Below are positions 11,549 through 23,370 of a stretch of 64,000 nt of DNA, one piece after another. The notes under the pieces were generated by a model. It was not told the origin of the DNA and searched no databases. It worked only from the letters and a program-made list of their open reading frames with translations. Each line of letters begins with the position of its first letter. The stretch's first letter is position 1. The translations under genes and the position numbers were made by a program. The DNA is from Zingiber officinale (taxonomy: Eukaryota > Streptophyta > Magnoliopsida > Zingiberales > Zingiberaceae), in assembly GCF_018446385.1 (NCBI RefSeq), contig NC_055999.1, positions 78,321,859 through 78,385,858 on the forward strand, given 5' to 3'.

Positions 11549-11790
11549 CATCGCCTCTATCTCAGCATCAATTGCCAGCATCAACTCTGTCTCAGCCTTA
11601 ATCGCTGACATTATCTATGTCTCAGCCACGATCCTAACATCCTCACTCGGCTTCAGTCGTCGACATCATCCACGTCTTGGCTTTAATCACCGACATCCTT
11701 CATGCCTCTACCTTGGATCCTGACATCACCTAAGACTCACTCTCATTCACTAATATCATTCATGTCTTGGCTCCGGACCGGATCCTAATT
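11549..11790. repeat. Degenerate tandem repeat, period about 30 bp
   Basis: About eight imperfect units of the form CTCAGCCTTAATCGCTGACAT followed by a short variable spacer. The array begins exactly where homology to the Copia LTR stops. It does not resemble the rest of that LTR and is not coding. Confidence 0.65.
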
Positions 11791-13980
11791 ATAGGGATCT
11801 TTTATGAAAAATAATATATAAATGCAGCAGAAAAAATGATCCCTCCATAGATGTATGTGAATATAGTATACAAAGTATGATAGAATGACTACATTTATTG
11901 CATGAACCGTATAATCCCGGCAGTAACTTTGATTCGGTAGATCTATCAGAATGGTCGCACCTTTTCGATATCCATATGAACACATTTCATGTTCGTCGCA
12001 CGAACTAGGTTTTGGAGAAGAACCACCTTCAGTTTGCTAGCAACTTGGAGGGTTTGGCCAAGAAAAAAAGAAAAAGAAAATTAAAATGATTCACACGAAA
12101 ATGCATACCACACTAACTAAACACATCGTCTAGCTGTGTCTCGACTTGATTTGGAGCTTCGGCCAAAGATCAGTTCAGTTTTGGTCGGATGCCAATAGTT
12201 TAAAAGAAATACTTAGTCGTATTGGGATTCAAAATTTAGTTATTTTGTTCTCACCAAATCAATCTATCTATTATTTTCAAATGAGAAGAGATTTAGGATA
12301 TAGAATTCGAGTGAGTGTAGACGATATGATGGCTTATACGAGTAGCCTAGCGGTGTCAAGTAAGCTGGATTGCCCGTGACACAGGACACGACCTGATCCA
12401 ATACAACATGGATTAGCATGAAGCCATTTAAAATTCAAGCCAAAACTCGACCAGGGAGAGAAAGGGTAGAACTGTCATTTATTTGGCCCACAAGTTGTGC
12501 TGGACCCAAATTCAAGCCATGCCAAGCACAAATATAAAATTGTATCTAACACGACCAGAGTTGTGTGGTTTGACAATAATACCAAAACTCTCCAAATAAT
12601 AATTAGCATGAAGCGTTTTTTTTTTTTATCAAATTAAATTTAGAATTGCCAAAATATTCTCATTTTTTTGTAAAAATATTTAATTAGTATCATTTAATCA
12701 ATTTATTTTCTTTTTCTTTTAATTTTCCTTAATTTTTAGATTTTTAAAAATTACATAAGCATGACTTTTAAGCATACTTAAAAGTACAATATAATTAAGT
12801 CGGTAATCAAAATAATTTAAATGATTTAAATATTAACAATGAAATAGTCTTTGGAGATTTCTAGATAAAAAATTTGACATGATTCATGATGATTAAAAAA
12901 ATCTATTATTGATACTAGATTTATTTTTAAATTTACTCTGACTCATTCAAATGGCATAGTACAGTTTCAAAGAGAAGTTTAATGAAAAAAAGTAGTCAAG
13001 TCCACTGTATTTTGAATTTATTAAATTTAAAGGGGTAATTGCACAAATTGATAAAATAAAAAAAATAAAATAAGGTTTATCATATTATTTTTTATTTATT
13101 AAATATGTTTTTTTTCAGATTTATAATAATTTCCATTAAAATTATATTAAGTCAATTGCACCCTATATTAATATGACAAATATTTATGAACAAAATTTGA
13201 TATTCAATTTAGTAAAAATTTATTTATATTCATTTAATATATGTAAAATTAATTAAATAAATAAATTTAATAATTAGTTAAGTTAAATAAATAAGTTTGA
13301 ATAAATATATATTTAGTTTGCTAATATTTGATAATAATATTTATAAATAATATTGGTGTACAATATTTAAGAATAATATTTATAAACTATTCATTAACAA
13401 AACACTTTTAGCGTACTAAATAAATAAAAAATCTCTAAAACAAATATGTATAATATTTATAAACTATTCATGAACAAATTTGAATTATCAAATTTAATCA
13501 TCAATCAAATAAAAATTAAACATGAATTGATGAGAGCTCAATAATATTTAAATACATCAAGTTCAAGCTAAAATTAAAACAACCTTAAGCTAATAAAATT
13601 AAATCAAACTAAATTTTAACAATTATTTCAATGACTTAATTCCTTTTTAACTCAGTATATCTCAATTATTTTATCAAGCAAATTTTAAAACTCAACTTAC
13701 TTATTTACAATCCTATATATTATAATAGTTTTGATTAAATTTATTTTATATAATGATAATTTTGATTAAAATTATTTAATTATATTTAAATTATGTAGAA
13801 TATTATAATAATTTTAATCAAATTATCATAACAATATTAAAATAATAATATATATTTTTTTAAAAAAAAAAGATGAACGTTTTAAAAAAAAATTTAATAT
13901 GTGTACTATTTTATTTTATTTTTCTAAAAAATAATTATCATAAAGAATTCCTTTACCATTTTTAAAGTACAATATTTATT
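11791..13980. other. Intergenic, AT-rich, nothing recognised
   Basis: Very AT-rich from about 12600, with many TTTAAATA and ATTTAATT words and no open frame worth calling. It may hold decayed repeats that I cannot delimit. Confidence 0.5.
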
Positions 13981-13989
13981 CTCCGAAAA

Positions 13990-14170
13990 CTTTCCGGACC
14001 GCCACGTGTCGCATCGGCAGCGAATCCGCAGTGACGGGCCTCCTATCCGCCGCATCCGCAAGCCCTCACGCGCGTGGGCCCCGCGACTGTGGAATTCCTG
14101 GCGCCCCCTAACGTGCGCGCGTGCCCTCAACCCAACCGAAAGCTCCTGGATATTTAGCAGGGAGCATTTC
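13990..14170 (+). promoter_or_regulatory. GC-rich promoter segment with G-box
   Basis: A sharp change from AT-rich to CpG-rich sequence about 0.4 kb upstream of the leader exon of the CHGGG-repeat gene. It contains a perfect G-box (CACGTG, 14003-14008) in the context GCCACGTGTC, a site class bound by bZIP and bHLH factors. Promoter assignment rests on position and composition only. Confidence 0.45.
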
Positions 14171-14399
14171 ATTTTGCTACCCATCTTATCAATTTTCTCA
14201 ATCCGGCCCTTAATTTTTCTAAATACGTATTTTTTTACCTTTCGAAATTTGAAAAATCTTAGAATTTTCCTCTGAGCTGAGCGACTCTTCGCTTTATATT
14301 TTCTGACGAAACCAAAGGCGCTTTTTATTATTATTATTTTCGTTCAATTTTAAAATATATATTTTTCCTAATTTTAATATTTATAAAATTCTTTAGAAG

Positions 14400-14706
14400 G
14401 GCAATGTCGGGTTTTTACTCTAATTTATTTTAAGCTTCCGTTCTCGATTTGCCTTTCCGAACGGTGACGCGCCGTAGAAAGCGTCGTTGTTCTTTCTTCC
14501 TTTCTTCTGTCCGCTTGTTTCCGCTCTCCGCGTCTCCAAACAATCCGCGAGTAGAAGCTGACTAAACCCTAGTTCCTGATCCGCGGCGACTCCAAGATCT
14601 CCGTCTGTTAGATCGCTTCTTTTGGTCATTTGAGAAGCGCCTATTGCCGTTCTTTGTCTACTCTGCTTTCTTCGGGGAGGAGTAGAGGGAATCTTCTCGT
14701 CGTCAG
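14400..14706 (+). other. Probable 5' leader exon of the CHGGG-repeat gene
   Basis: CpG-rich sequence ending at a donor (CGTCAG|GTATCT) at 14706/14707. It contains a telo-box (AAACCCTA, 14564-14571), common near plant transcription starts. Joined to an acceptor at 18323 it gives a leader intron of about 3.6 kb. The transcription start is not defined from sequence. Confidence 0.5.
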
Positions 14707-17700
14707 GTATCTTATTCCTCCAGTCGGAGTTTTTGGACAGATGGAGATTGTTATTTGTTTCCTTTCGTTAAGGTAAAAGAAAATTTGATTTTGAGTTCGT
14801 TCCTTTCTTCTGTGATATAATTTCGTTCTGATTTAGTTTATTTTCCACTGAAGAATCCTTTTTAATCTTGCTCATAGAAACATAGGGGACTGTGACGCTT
14901 ATGAAGTTTTTTTTCCCCTTGTTTGGCTTCTGATTTCTTTGAATTTTTTTACCTCGGATAAGTCGCTGAATGGAAAAGGACGATGTTTTCTTCAATAATT
15001 TTGTACTGGTCATTTCCTCGTTCATGCTTGTTTTTGGAGCCGTAGTAACTTTTATCTTCACTGATTGATTCAAATCTGTACATTTTTTTTGTTCGATTGG
15101 ACTAATTTTTTCACCTTGGCTAGTTTCTCCTTATGTTCTTTCTAGGGACGATTTTTTTTTTTTTTATTTTAATACATAGATCAATTCAGTTATTGGATTA
15201 ATTTGTCTGTCTGTTTGAGCGTCAAGGTAAACAACGGCAGTTGGCTGTAATTTCGTTGCCACAGGAATAATTTTGAGTATGCAGTGGGACTCAGGAACAC
15301 TTGGCGCCCTTTCTTTAGCTCTTTGAATTAATCTTCACTGGAGAATTAATCTCTTTCGTGCTTTGATGTCTTAGATTAGGATCTGTGCCATATTACTACC
15401 TGCTCGATCTTTGTCCGATGCCTATCTTTTCCCTTGTTTCGTTTTAATTTAATTATCTTATTTGGGCGTTTATATAATTTCTGCTCTTAGTTGGTTCGGT
15501 GTCTTCCTTGTATCTTCTAGCCTGTTCTAGCGTTCTATCATGGTAACATAAAGTCCAAATAGTTTTGAGCTGTTGTGTTCTGTTGGTTGAGTGTGTTTGT
15601 TGGATCTTTTTGTTGTGAAGTATCCAAAAATTTTCTCCCGCTGCTGTGGAAATCTCTTAACAGCCTGACACTCATATCCATAAAGTAGGGTGGGCTAAAG
15701 CTCATCTATATAATTGCCTTTTTTAGCTTAAGGGGCACGCGTTCACACAAGATTCTGGAAGCTTTTCCATTTTGACCACTCATTATTTATTTTGTGTATA
15801 ATATGTTTATCAATATTACTTCTTGTTGAACAATAGATTTAAAATATCTAAAACTCTAATTCACAAATGAAATGCATATCCATGCATCTAACTATTCAAT
15901 CTATTCTTTTTCTAATTCTACTAATTATTATGGAATAATGCAAAATTCAACTTGTAATCTTGGAAGATTTGTGATTTAGAAAAAAAAACTCTTTTGTGCT
16001 TGTTTAGTATATCCCACTTACACACAATTGATATATAGAGAAGAGTAGCTGTAGAGAAGACTTTTGCACACTGTTTTGTCTGTCGTGGTTATCCAACTAA
16101 TGGAAGTATCTAGGTCAACAAATTTGGAATATTATATGTAATTGCTAGGATCATACTTAAGGGATGATAGCTTCCTGATTTTCTGGGAACAGAGCCTCTT
16201 TTGAGTTATGTCACCCTTAAACTTTATATGGTGTGCAGTTACCATTTTCTGTTTACTCTAACAAGGTATACTGAGGTTCGTTTGGCTTTCAAAAGCCTGA
16301 GGGTTCTTTTATTTGGTAAAATGAACAGCTTCTGTGCAACTAGATAATCAAAGACATGTCAAGAAGCTCACCACAGAGTTGTGCTTGGTCACTGGGATGT
16401 TGCAATGTTGCAGGGATCTTTAACCCAAGGATTTTAAAACTGTAATGCCATTACCGATGACCATAATCATACTTCGGCATAGTTGTTGAAAAGCTTTCTT
16501 TCCCAAGGAAATGTAGTCTCCAACAACACATCAAGATTTCATACACCAACTATTTTTTCTGGGAATGGAATGCAACTATCATCCAATTAGTTGTTTTTCA
16601 TTTCTTTAAAATTAAAATGGAAGGTTGAAATTATTAAAACTAGGTTCTAGCCTTTTTCATTTCTGACTATTTTTTTGGGTAAACAAAGTTCTTCAATGTC
16701 CTAGTTCAATTTCACAAAACCAAAGATATTTACATTTCTTTATTTTGATTACTTTAATTTATATTGTGATCAATTCCAATTTTGAGCAATATTGTGACAC
16801 ATGATTTTTGAACTGATATGACTTCAACATTGTTAGTAATAAGTATATAAAATTAAAACCAAAGAATACTATTGTATCATGCTATTCATGAATCATGCAT
16901 TATCTTGTGTTTAGTCCCAAATTTGACCTTGGTCGTGCTACATGATTCGGAACTAATATTTAGTTCTCTAAAGTCTACATCTTTGAGAAAAAGTACACAC
17001 AAAATCAAAGCTTACACTTCCATCATGTTATTTACAAATGGCTGAAGAAAATGATTAACTGGTTGAGCCTTGAGATGAATTACACTAGTACCTACCACAA
17101 GTAATTTTAAATAACAGCACATTTTCCTCTAATGTCGGTGAAGGATATCTTGAATTTAATGGGGTTGGCATATCTAGTACTAATTGCCCCTTCTTTTACT
17201 GGGTTATTTGAACTTTGTATGACGATGTGTATTGCTTCTGAGTCATTTCACAGGTTTCTCTATGTTTTGAACCTAAGGAAGAATTTTAGACTTTCAAATT
17301 TTAGTCTTTTGTCTTTCCTTTCAGACTATATATTTATTGTGGACCATTTTTATTGAGGACTGGTCTGAATTATTCCAAGTCAAGGATTTAGATGTTGAAA
17401 TTTTCAATTTCCCATTTTAGGATGTATTTCTTTGCACATTGCTATGGCAGTATCATTACCTCAAATAGCACTATGCTTGAGTCAAGTATGGCATGGCTTT
17501 GACATTAATCATTCATTTATGAGTAACTTTTAGTAACAAGAAAGATTGGGATGCTGATTGTAGGCTACTTCAGGCGTGCTGGATGCTAGAAGATGATGTG
17601 GAAATACCCTCAGTTGAAGAATGTTATTTTTTTGCCATTTAGTTTTCAGTTTGTACCTATCGAGATTAAAATTGTCAAATTTAGGAAATAATGATATCAT

Positions 17701-18323
17701 GCAAATTGAGAATTCTGGCAATTATCCTAATTCTGGTTAATTTTTTGCAAAGTTTGGGAACTTCTAATTTGGTAGGATTTAATTTAGTTATAATTTAATG
17801 AGCATCTTTGTATTGTACCGTGTTTCATAATCAAGGGCATTTCTTTTCTAGTTTAGTTGATAGAGTCAATTAAAGTGGTGCCTGTTTATGTAATATTCAA
17901 TCTTTAATTAATATAACTTTCTCCTTAATGATCTCTGTTTGAGGTTGATTTTCTCTCTGTGAGAGAGCTGCACTTTTGCTTCATCAATTTTGTTCCAAAT
18001 TTTTATGTGGCTTGACTCTTCAATTTTGGTGCTGCATTACAGTATTTTTGCTCTCTGATTTTTTACTCTTCAATTTCCTCTATTGTATCAGTTACGCCCC
18101 CACACCTACATTTTTATTGGCAACAAAGAATACTTTTTAGACGACATGGTCTTAGACACCTGATTCAAAATCGTGCTGGATACTCATAAACAAGTTCAAG
18201 GGACATACTTTTGCTTGTTCTTTGCTTAAATAATTGCTAATATGCATTCATAACATGATTTGGTAGTATGCATTTTACATATATTCTTACCGTTTTCTGA
18301 AAAGATTGTCTTTCCTATTACAG
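14707..18323 (+). other. Leader intron of the CHGGG-repeat gene
   Basis: T-rich, without coding exons that I recognise. It runs from a GTATCT donor to a TTTCCTATTACAG acceptor just before the untranslated leader that precedes the start codon. Long first introns like this often enhance expression in plants. Short open frames inside (for example near 17132-17356) have no protein signature. Confidence 0.45.
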
Positions 18324-18430
18324 GCTCTCTTGTTAACTGCCGTCGATGACATTGTTGGCCGAAGCTGTGTGTCTGTTTGTTTGACTTGAGGGTTTATTGA
18401 TCATCTCACCTTAGTACCAAATTTTGCATA

Positions 18431-18511
18431 ATGGACCGTCGTGATACATCTGGCTTTGTCAGTGGAGGTTGCGGTCCTTCATTAAAGTATTTTTCAGGAA
18501 TGTTTTCTTAA
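18431..18511 (+). CDS. Upstream ORF, 26 residues
   Basis: An ATG-initiated frame in the leader, MDRRDTSGFVSGGCGPSLKY plus six residues, ending in TAA 75 nt before the main start codon. It is in a different frame from the main protein. The composition is ordinary protein-like rather than low complexity. If translated it would reduce initiation at the main ATG. I do not recognise it as a known conserved uORF peptide; comparison with other monocots would decide. Confidence 0.4.
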   Translation: MDRRDTSGFVSGGCGPSLKYFSGMFS

Positions 18512-18586
18512 CTTCGAGTCCTGGAAGACAGGTTGTCTGGTTCTTTTTCCATCAAGTTTGGTTGATAAAGAGATACTCTCAATAAT

Positions 18587-20461
18587 ATGGCGGACGAGAG
18601 CATGCTCTCTATGGATTTTACTACAAACCTCCCCACATTTGGTTTCTGGAGCACAATGCAATCAGCAGATCACTGCAGCACTGGTGACAAAACATCACTT
18701 GATCTCCTTCAAAATCTGCATGATTCCGATCCCATCATAGAAGAGACGACATGGGAGTTCAAGAAATTTAATGAAATTAAGAATTTGGGATATCCCTTGC
18801 TAGGTCAGTCGTCAAGTTGTTCATATGTCTGCAAGACGATCTCAACATCTGTTTCCACTGCATCTTTGATTCAGGAAACTGAAGAAGACTCCTCTGTGAA
18901 TGTAGGACTGGATATGCAGCTTCACCTTGGCGGGCAGAATAGCTTGAGTCCCGATAAATCATCAGTGAATGATTTGAAGGTGTATCATACTGGACATCTG
19001 CTCGACTTGGAATTAAGTCTATCGATTGTATCTTCTGCATCTGCTCCATCCATTGCCGAGACAATCACAGACCCAAAACTGAATAGCTCAAGCGACTCTG
19101 TGTTTGCAAACCAGGCGCTGTCTAGCAATGAGGAAGGATCGGCTCATTGTTGGATATTTGGGGCTTGTCTTCAACCGTGTGCAGTCAACTTAGAAACATC
19201 TAGCAGCTTTTCTTCTGAAAGGAAAGAGTGCGCCGAAGCTGATTCGACTTCGGTTGTTCTGAATGGAAAATCAACCACAATGCAGGCAGTGGATAAACCG
19301 GTTACCTGTACTTCCGGGGCTTCTAATTCTCAGAAACACAAAAATAGGATAAGTATCTGTTCGTTCCAGGGATGCACTAAAGGAGCAAGAGGTGCTTCTG
19401 GTTTATGTATAGCTCATGGCGGCGGACAGAGATGCCACCGACTTGGCTGTCAGAAGGGAGCAGAAGGCAGGACGATATATTGCAAAGCACATGGAGGCGG
19501 TCGTCGATGCCAACTTCTTGGGTGCACAAAAAGTGCTGAAGGTCGTACAGACTACTGCATTGCACATGGTGGTGGTCGGCGCTGCAGCCATCCAAGTTGC
19601 ACCCGTGCTGCGAGAGGAAAATCTGGTTTATGCATTAGGCATGGTGGTGGTAAAAGGTGCCAGTGGGAGAATTGCACAAAGAGCGCAGAAGGTTCTTCGG
19701 GCCTCTGCATTGCCCACGGTGGTGGAAGGCGTTGCCAGATCGAGGATTGTACAAAGGGTGCTCAGGGTGGCACACTGCTCTGTAAGGCACATGGCGGCGG
19801 GAAGAGGTGCACATTTCTGGGCTGTACAAAAGGGGCTGAGGGGAGCACTTCCTTGTGTAAAGGACATGGTGGAGGTAAACGCTGTTCGTATCACGGTGGA
19901 GGTGTGTGCCCAAAGAGTGTGCATGGGGGAACTCCATTCTGTGTAGCCCATGGCGGCGGAAAGAGGTGTGCTGTCTCTGGGTGTCCTAGAAGTGCTAGAG
20001 GGCGGACTAGTTTCTGTGTTGGTCACGGTGGTGGAAAACGGTGCAAGTTCGAAGGATGTGAGAAGAGTGCACAAGGTAGTACCGACTTTTGTAAAGCACA
20101 TGGAGGAGGCAGACGATGTTCGTGGGGTCAACCTGGCTCAAACTTTGGTGCTGGCGAGCCAGTCTGCAATAAGCTTGCGAGGGGTAAAATTGTTCTCTGT
20201 GCTGCACACAGCGCCCTGGTGCAGGACCACCGAGTTCGAGGTGGCATCATACTTGGGTCAACCACTATCCCATATCCAGTGCATCACCTGACATCTCAGT
20301 TTGGGTTTTCTGCTCCAGAAGGCAGAGTGCGAGGAGCGAATTTAATACCAACGCTTGCGAGTCGTTCAGGGTTTGGCGATAACATTGGGGATCAAAGAAC
20401 CGCAGTTACTTCAAACCATGGAGCTTCACACATCTCAAACGCAACGTATCTGTGGATGTAA
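18587..20461 (+). CDS. CHGGG Cys-rich repeat protein (WRKY19-like repeat region, no WRKY domain)
   Basis: An intact single-exon frame of 624 residues. Residues 1 to about 245 are Ser/Thr-rich, probably disordered, with a leucine-rich LDLELSLSIVSS segment that resembles an EAR-type repression motif. From about residue 255 to 545 there are ten repeats of roughly 24 residues plus one degenerate unit, each of the form C-x4-C...C-x2-HGGG-x-RC. Their Cys and His spacing suggests metal binding. The C-terminal tail is unstructured. The same repeats occur in the protein annotated as WRKY19 and in loricrin-like plant proteins, but no WRKYGQK is present, so the WRKY name would mislead. A nuclear regulatory role is plausible but unproven. 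The leader has a long intron and an upstream ORF. The many antisense open frames over the repeats are shadows. Confidence 0.88.
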   Translation: MADESMLSMDFTTNLPTFGFWSTMQSADHCSTGDKTSLDLLQNLHDSDPIIEETTWEFKKFNEIKNLGYPLLGQSSSCSYVCKTISTSVSTASLIQETEEDSSVNVGLDMQLHLGGQNSLSPDKSSVNDLKVYHTGHLLDLELSLSIVSSASAPSIAETITDPKLNSSSDSVFANQALSSNEEGSAHCWIFGACLQPCAVNLETSSSFSSERKECAEADSTSVVLNGKSTTMQAVDKPVTCTSGASNSQKHKNRISICSFQGCTKGARGASGLCIAHGGGQRCHRLGCQKGAEGRTIYCKAHGGGRRCQLLGCTKSAEGRTDYCIAHGGGRRCSHPSCTRAARGKSGLCIRHGGGKRCQWENCTKSAEGSSGLCIAHGGGRRCQIEDCTKGAQGGTLLCKAHGGGKRCTFLGCTKGAEGSTSLCKGHGGGKRCSYHGGGVCPKSVHGGTPFCVAHGGGKRCAVSGCPRSARGRTSFCVGHGGGKRCKFEGCEKSAQGSTDFCKAHGGGRRCSWGQPGSNFGAGEPVCNKLARGKIVLCAAHSALVQDHRVRGGIILGSTTIPYPVHHLTSQFGFSAPEGRVRGANLIPTLASRSGFGDNIGDQRTAVTSNHGASHISNATYLWM

Positions 20462-21363
20462 TGATTAGCGACTACTTTCCATTAGGTGTATCTTGTGCTT
20501 TGTTTGTTGGATTTTTGTACTTGTGATTGGCTCGCGGCGCCAGCCAGAAAATCCAATAAGATTTGTAAACAAAATTAGGTAAACTTGACTTGATAAACCA
20601 TGTTAGTTTACACTACTTTCTTGTCGTCGAGCATGGCATACATGCTATTATTGTGTGAAATTGTGAGATTATATTGGTAAGCTACATGCTGCTTTTGCAA
20701 ACTGCTTATGAGGTTTGATAAGATAACTAGTTTCAAGGTTTAAGTGATGTTCTTGATCATGTTATTCTTTGTTTTCTATTGACATTGCATAAATGGCATA
20801 ATCCCCAATTCCTTGTGATGCAATATTTCATTCGATTTGATAAATGGAAGTGTATCATCATTAACTGAATTATAAATTGAGATTTGAGAACCACTCCTAA
20901 ATTTGAAACCTTCCTGCCTATTTGTAGGTGTCCACTTCATTGCTAGGATTTGCAGTGATTCTTGAGGCGCGATGATTTGCGGCGGCGAGCAAGACTGGTC
21001 CCGCTGATTGAACCCCATTAGCTATTCCGATTGCCCGAAGATCATTCTTCTGATAATGTCGCACAACAGATCCTTTGGACCATTTAGAGCAGTGAGTTTA
21101 ACTTTTTTTAGTGACTTTAATTTCGATTGTCATCTTTCTGTTTGTTTTTTCACCTTTATTTTTATTATCATTATTATTTTATTTTAATTTTTTTAAGTGA
21201 CATGAAGTCAAATTTATATTGATTAATCCTAAAACTGATTCGATTCTACAAAATTTTTTATTAGTCGGATAAATTAAAAAATGTTTATAACGAATAATCT
21301 ATCAATCCAATCGTCTATTAAAAAAAAATTATCCATTAATTTGTTAAAATTGAAACACAATGT
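20462..21363. other. 3' flank of the CHGGG-repeat gene
   Basis: Contains AATAAG-type polyadenylation-like words near 20555, then unremarkable sequence. A short GC-richer patch at 20960-21060 has no open frame of note. Confidence 0.4.
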
Positions 21364-21740
21364 TTTATTATTTAAAATGATGCTTCAGAATTCAACAAAT
21401 AAATTGCTTGCTGGGTTTATGAAACAAAAGACAAAAAGGTCATTAAAAAATAATCATGTCAAATTGTAGGGCGGTTCTCAATAATAGGGTATGCCCTACC
21501 ATCTGAAAGTACTTAAATTGCTTGGAACCGTAAAATAAGAACCGATGGAATCACATAAAATCACAGAATCTATATAATCGTATTTATTATTTAAAATGAT
21601 GCTTCAGAATTTAACAAAAACAATGCTAAATTGCTTGTTGGCTTTATGGAACAAAAGATAAAAGGTCACTGAAGGTAATCATGTCAAATCGTAGGACGAT
21701 CCTGAATAGTAAGATATGCCTTACAATTTGAAAGTACCTA
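21364..21740. repeat. 220-bp direct tandem repeat, second copy split by Harbinger
   Basis: The words TTATTTAAAATGATGCTTC at about 21368 and 21588 start two copies offset by 220 bp. They share stretches such as the one around AATCATGTCAAAT and CTGAAAGTAC. The second copy stops at 21740, where the Harbinger element begins, and resumes at 28519 with GATTGTTTGAAATCATCGG, which matches the first copy after 21513. Confidence 0.75.
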
Positions 21741-22439
21741 GGGGTGTTTAATTTGGGGGAATACAAGTAGAGAATGAGAATAGCAATCAATGTTAGTGTT
21801 TGGTTTACAATAATGAGAATACAAATGAGGAAATGATGTTAGGACCTTCGGATGGCGGCTAGAGAGGGGGGTGTGAATAGCCGACCCCAAATTCTCGTTT
21901 CTTCCTACAATTTGAGTTAGCGCAGCGAAAATAAAAAGTAGAAACGAAAATGAAGAAGATCAAACCTCAAACGCGACGATATAACGAGGTTCGGAGATGA
22001 TACTCCTACTCCTCGGCGTGTCCGTAAGGTGGACGAATCCTATCAATCCGTGGGTGGATGAGACCCCGGAAAACCGGCTAATAAAAACTCCTTCTGGGTG
22101 GAGAAACCTCGCCACAATCTCTCTTGCAACAACAAGATCGGAGTACAAGAAATACAGCAAGAAGCCAAGAACAATATGAATGTAAAAACACTAGTTTGCT
22201 TGCCTTCTTGTCGACTGTTGATGAAGCAACAACTTCACGGATGCCAACCACAGCACAGCAGCAACTGTTCAGTTGGAAACTCAGACGAGGGAAGCTCACA
22301 CGAAGCTTCAGGGATGAAGAGCTCAGCAAAGCTCAGATCGCAAGGAGGAAGAGTAGTAAGTACTATTCCCAACAGTAGAGGCCCTCCACCTTATATCAAA
22401 ACCTGCAAAGAAGAAGACAGAAATCTAGCCGTTGTGTCT

Positions 22440-22770
22440 CAACGGCTAGGCCTGGACCGATCAGGCTCCACCCTGATCGGTCTAGGATGTCTCTGATTGG
22501 TCAGGGGACCGATCAGGCCCTACGCTGATCGGTCCCCAGACCGATCCCAACTCTCACAGAGAGTTGGTTGCGATCCCTGATCGGTCTGTGGACCGATCAG
22601 CCTTCTTACTGATTGGTCACCAGACCGATCAGATAACTCACAGAAAGTTTCTGTGTGGATACTGATCGGTCACCAGATCGATCAGATGACCTAGTGTTTC
22701 ACTGGATCGGTCAGCAGACCGATCCAGATACCCATAGTATCACTGGATCGGTCAACAGACCGACCCAATT
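22440..22770. repeat. Dispersed-tandem CTGATCGGTC / GACCGATCAG repeats
   Basis: More than a dozen occurrences of the palindromic word GACCGATC, with its flanks, in both orientations, spaced 15-40 bp inside the solo LTR. The arrangement can form many alternative hairpins. Confidence 0.8.
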
Positions 22771-22794
22771 TCCCAGCCTTAAACCTAAAGCCTT

Positions 22795-23190
22795 CCTGAT
22801 CTAGAGAACGAGCTACCGAGCCCTCTCTGACCTAGTCCGGAGAACGAGCTACCGAGCCCTCTCCGACTTCCACGTCCGGTCCAGAGAACGAGCTACTGAG
22901 CCCTCTCTGACCTAGTCCGGAGAACGAGCTACCGAGCCCTCTCCGACTTCGTCCGGTCCAGAGAACGAGCTACCGAGCTCTCTCTGACTTCCACGTCCGG
23001 TCCAGAGAACGAGCTACCCAGCCCTCTCTGACCTAGTCCGGAGAACGAGCTACCGAGCCCTCTCCGACTTCGTCCAGTCCAGAGAACGAGCTACCGAGCC
23101 CTCTCTGACCTAGTCCGGAGAACGAGCTACCGAGCCCTCTCCGACTCCATCCAGTTCAGAGAACGAGCTACCGAGCCCTCTCCGACCTCC
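22795..23190. repeat. Tandem repeat of GAGAACGAGCTACCGAGCCC units
   Basis: About ten units of 36-45 bp. Each contains AGAACGAGCTACCGAGCCCT, then CTCTGACCTAGTCCGG or CTCCGACTTCGTCCGG, partly alternating. Open frames over it are artefacts of the repeat. Confidence 0.85.
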
Positions 23191-23191
23191 C

Positions 23192-23370
23192 ATGCCAAGC
23201 TTCCATACTTGGACTCTTCCCCGTGCCAAGCTCCCTGCTTGGACTTTTCCCGTGCCAAGCTCCCTGCTTGGACTTTTCCGTGCCAAGTCTCCATCCTTGG
23301 ACTTTTCCCGTGCCAAGCTCCCTGCTTGGACTTTTCCCGTGCCAAGTCTCCATACTTGGACTTTTCCCGA
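23192..23370. repeat. 28-bp tandem repeat, CCAAGCTCCCTGCTTGGACT type
   Basis: Six units of GTGCCAAGCTCCCTGCTTGG or GTGCCAAGTCTCCATACTTGG followed by ACTTTTCCC. Each unit has a CCAAG...CTTGG dyad. Flanking it, a direct repeat beginning GTCAACTCAAGTTGGGTCA (about 23378) recurs near 23512. Confidence 0.85.

Noticed and set aside
19377-20291. Long open frames in other frames and antisense over the CHGGG gene
   Set aside because: They are shadows of the repetitive coding sequence; the CHGGG frame alone shows domain structure.
18587-20461. WRKY transcription factor
   Set aside because: No WRKYGQK heptad or associated zinc finger is present; only the CHGGG repeats are shared.
22440-23370. Possible CRISPR-like array
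   Set aside because: Units vary in length, lack unique spacers, and lie in an LTR of a plant nuclear genome.
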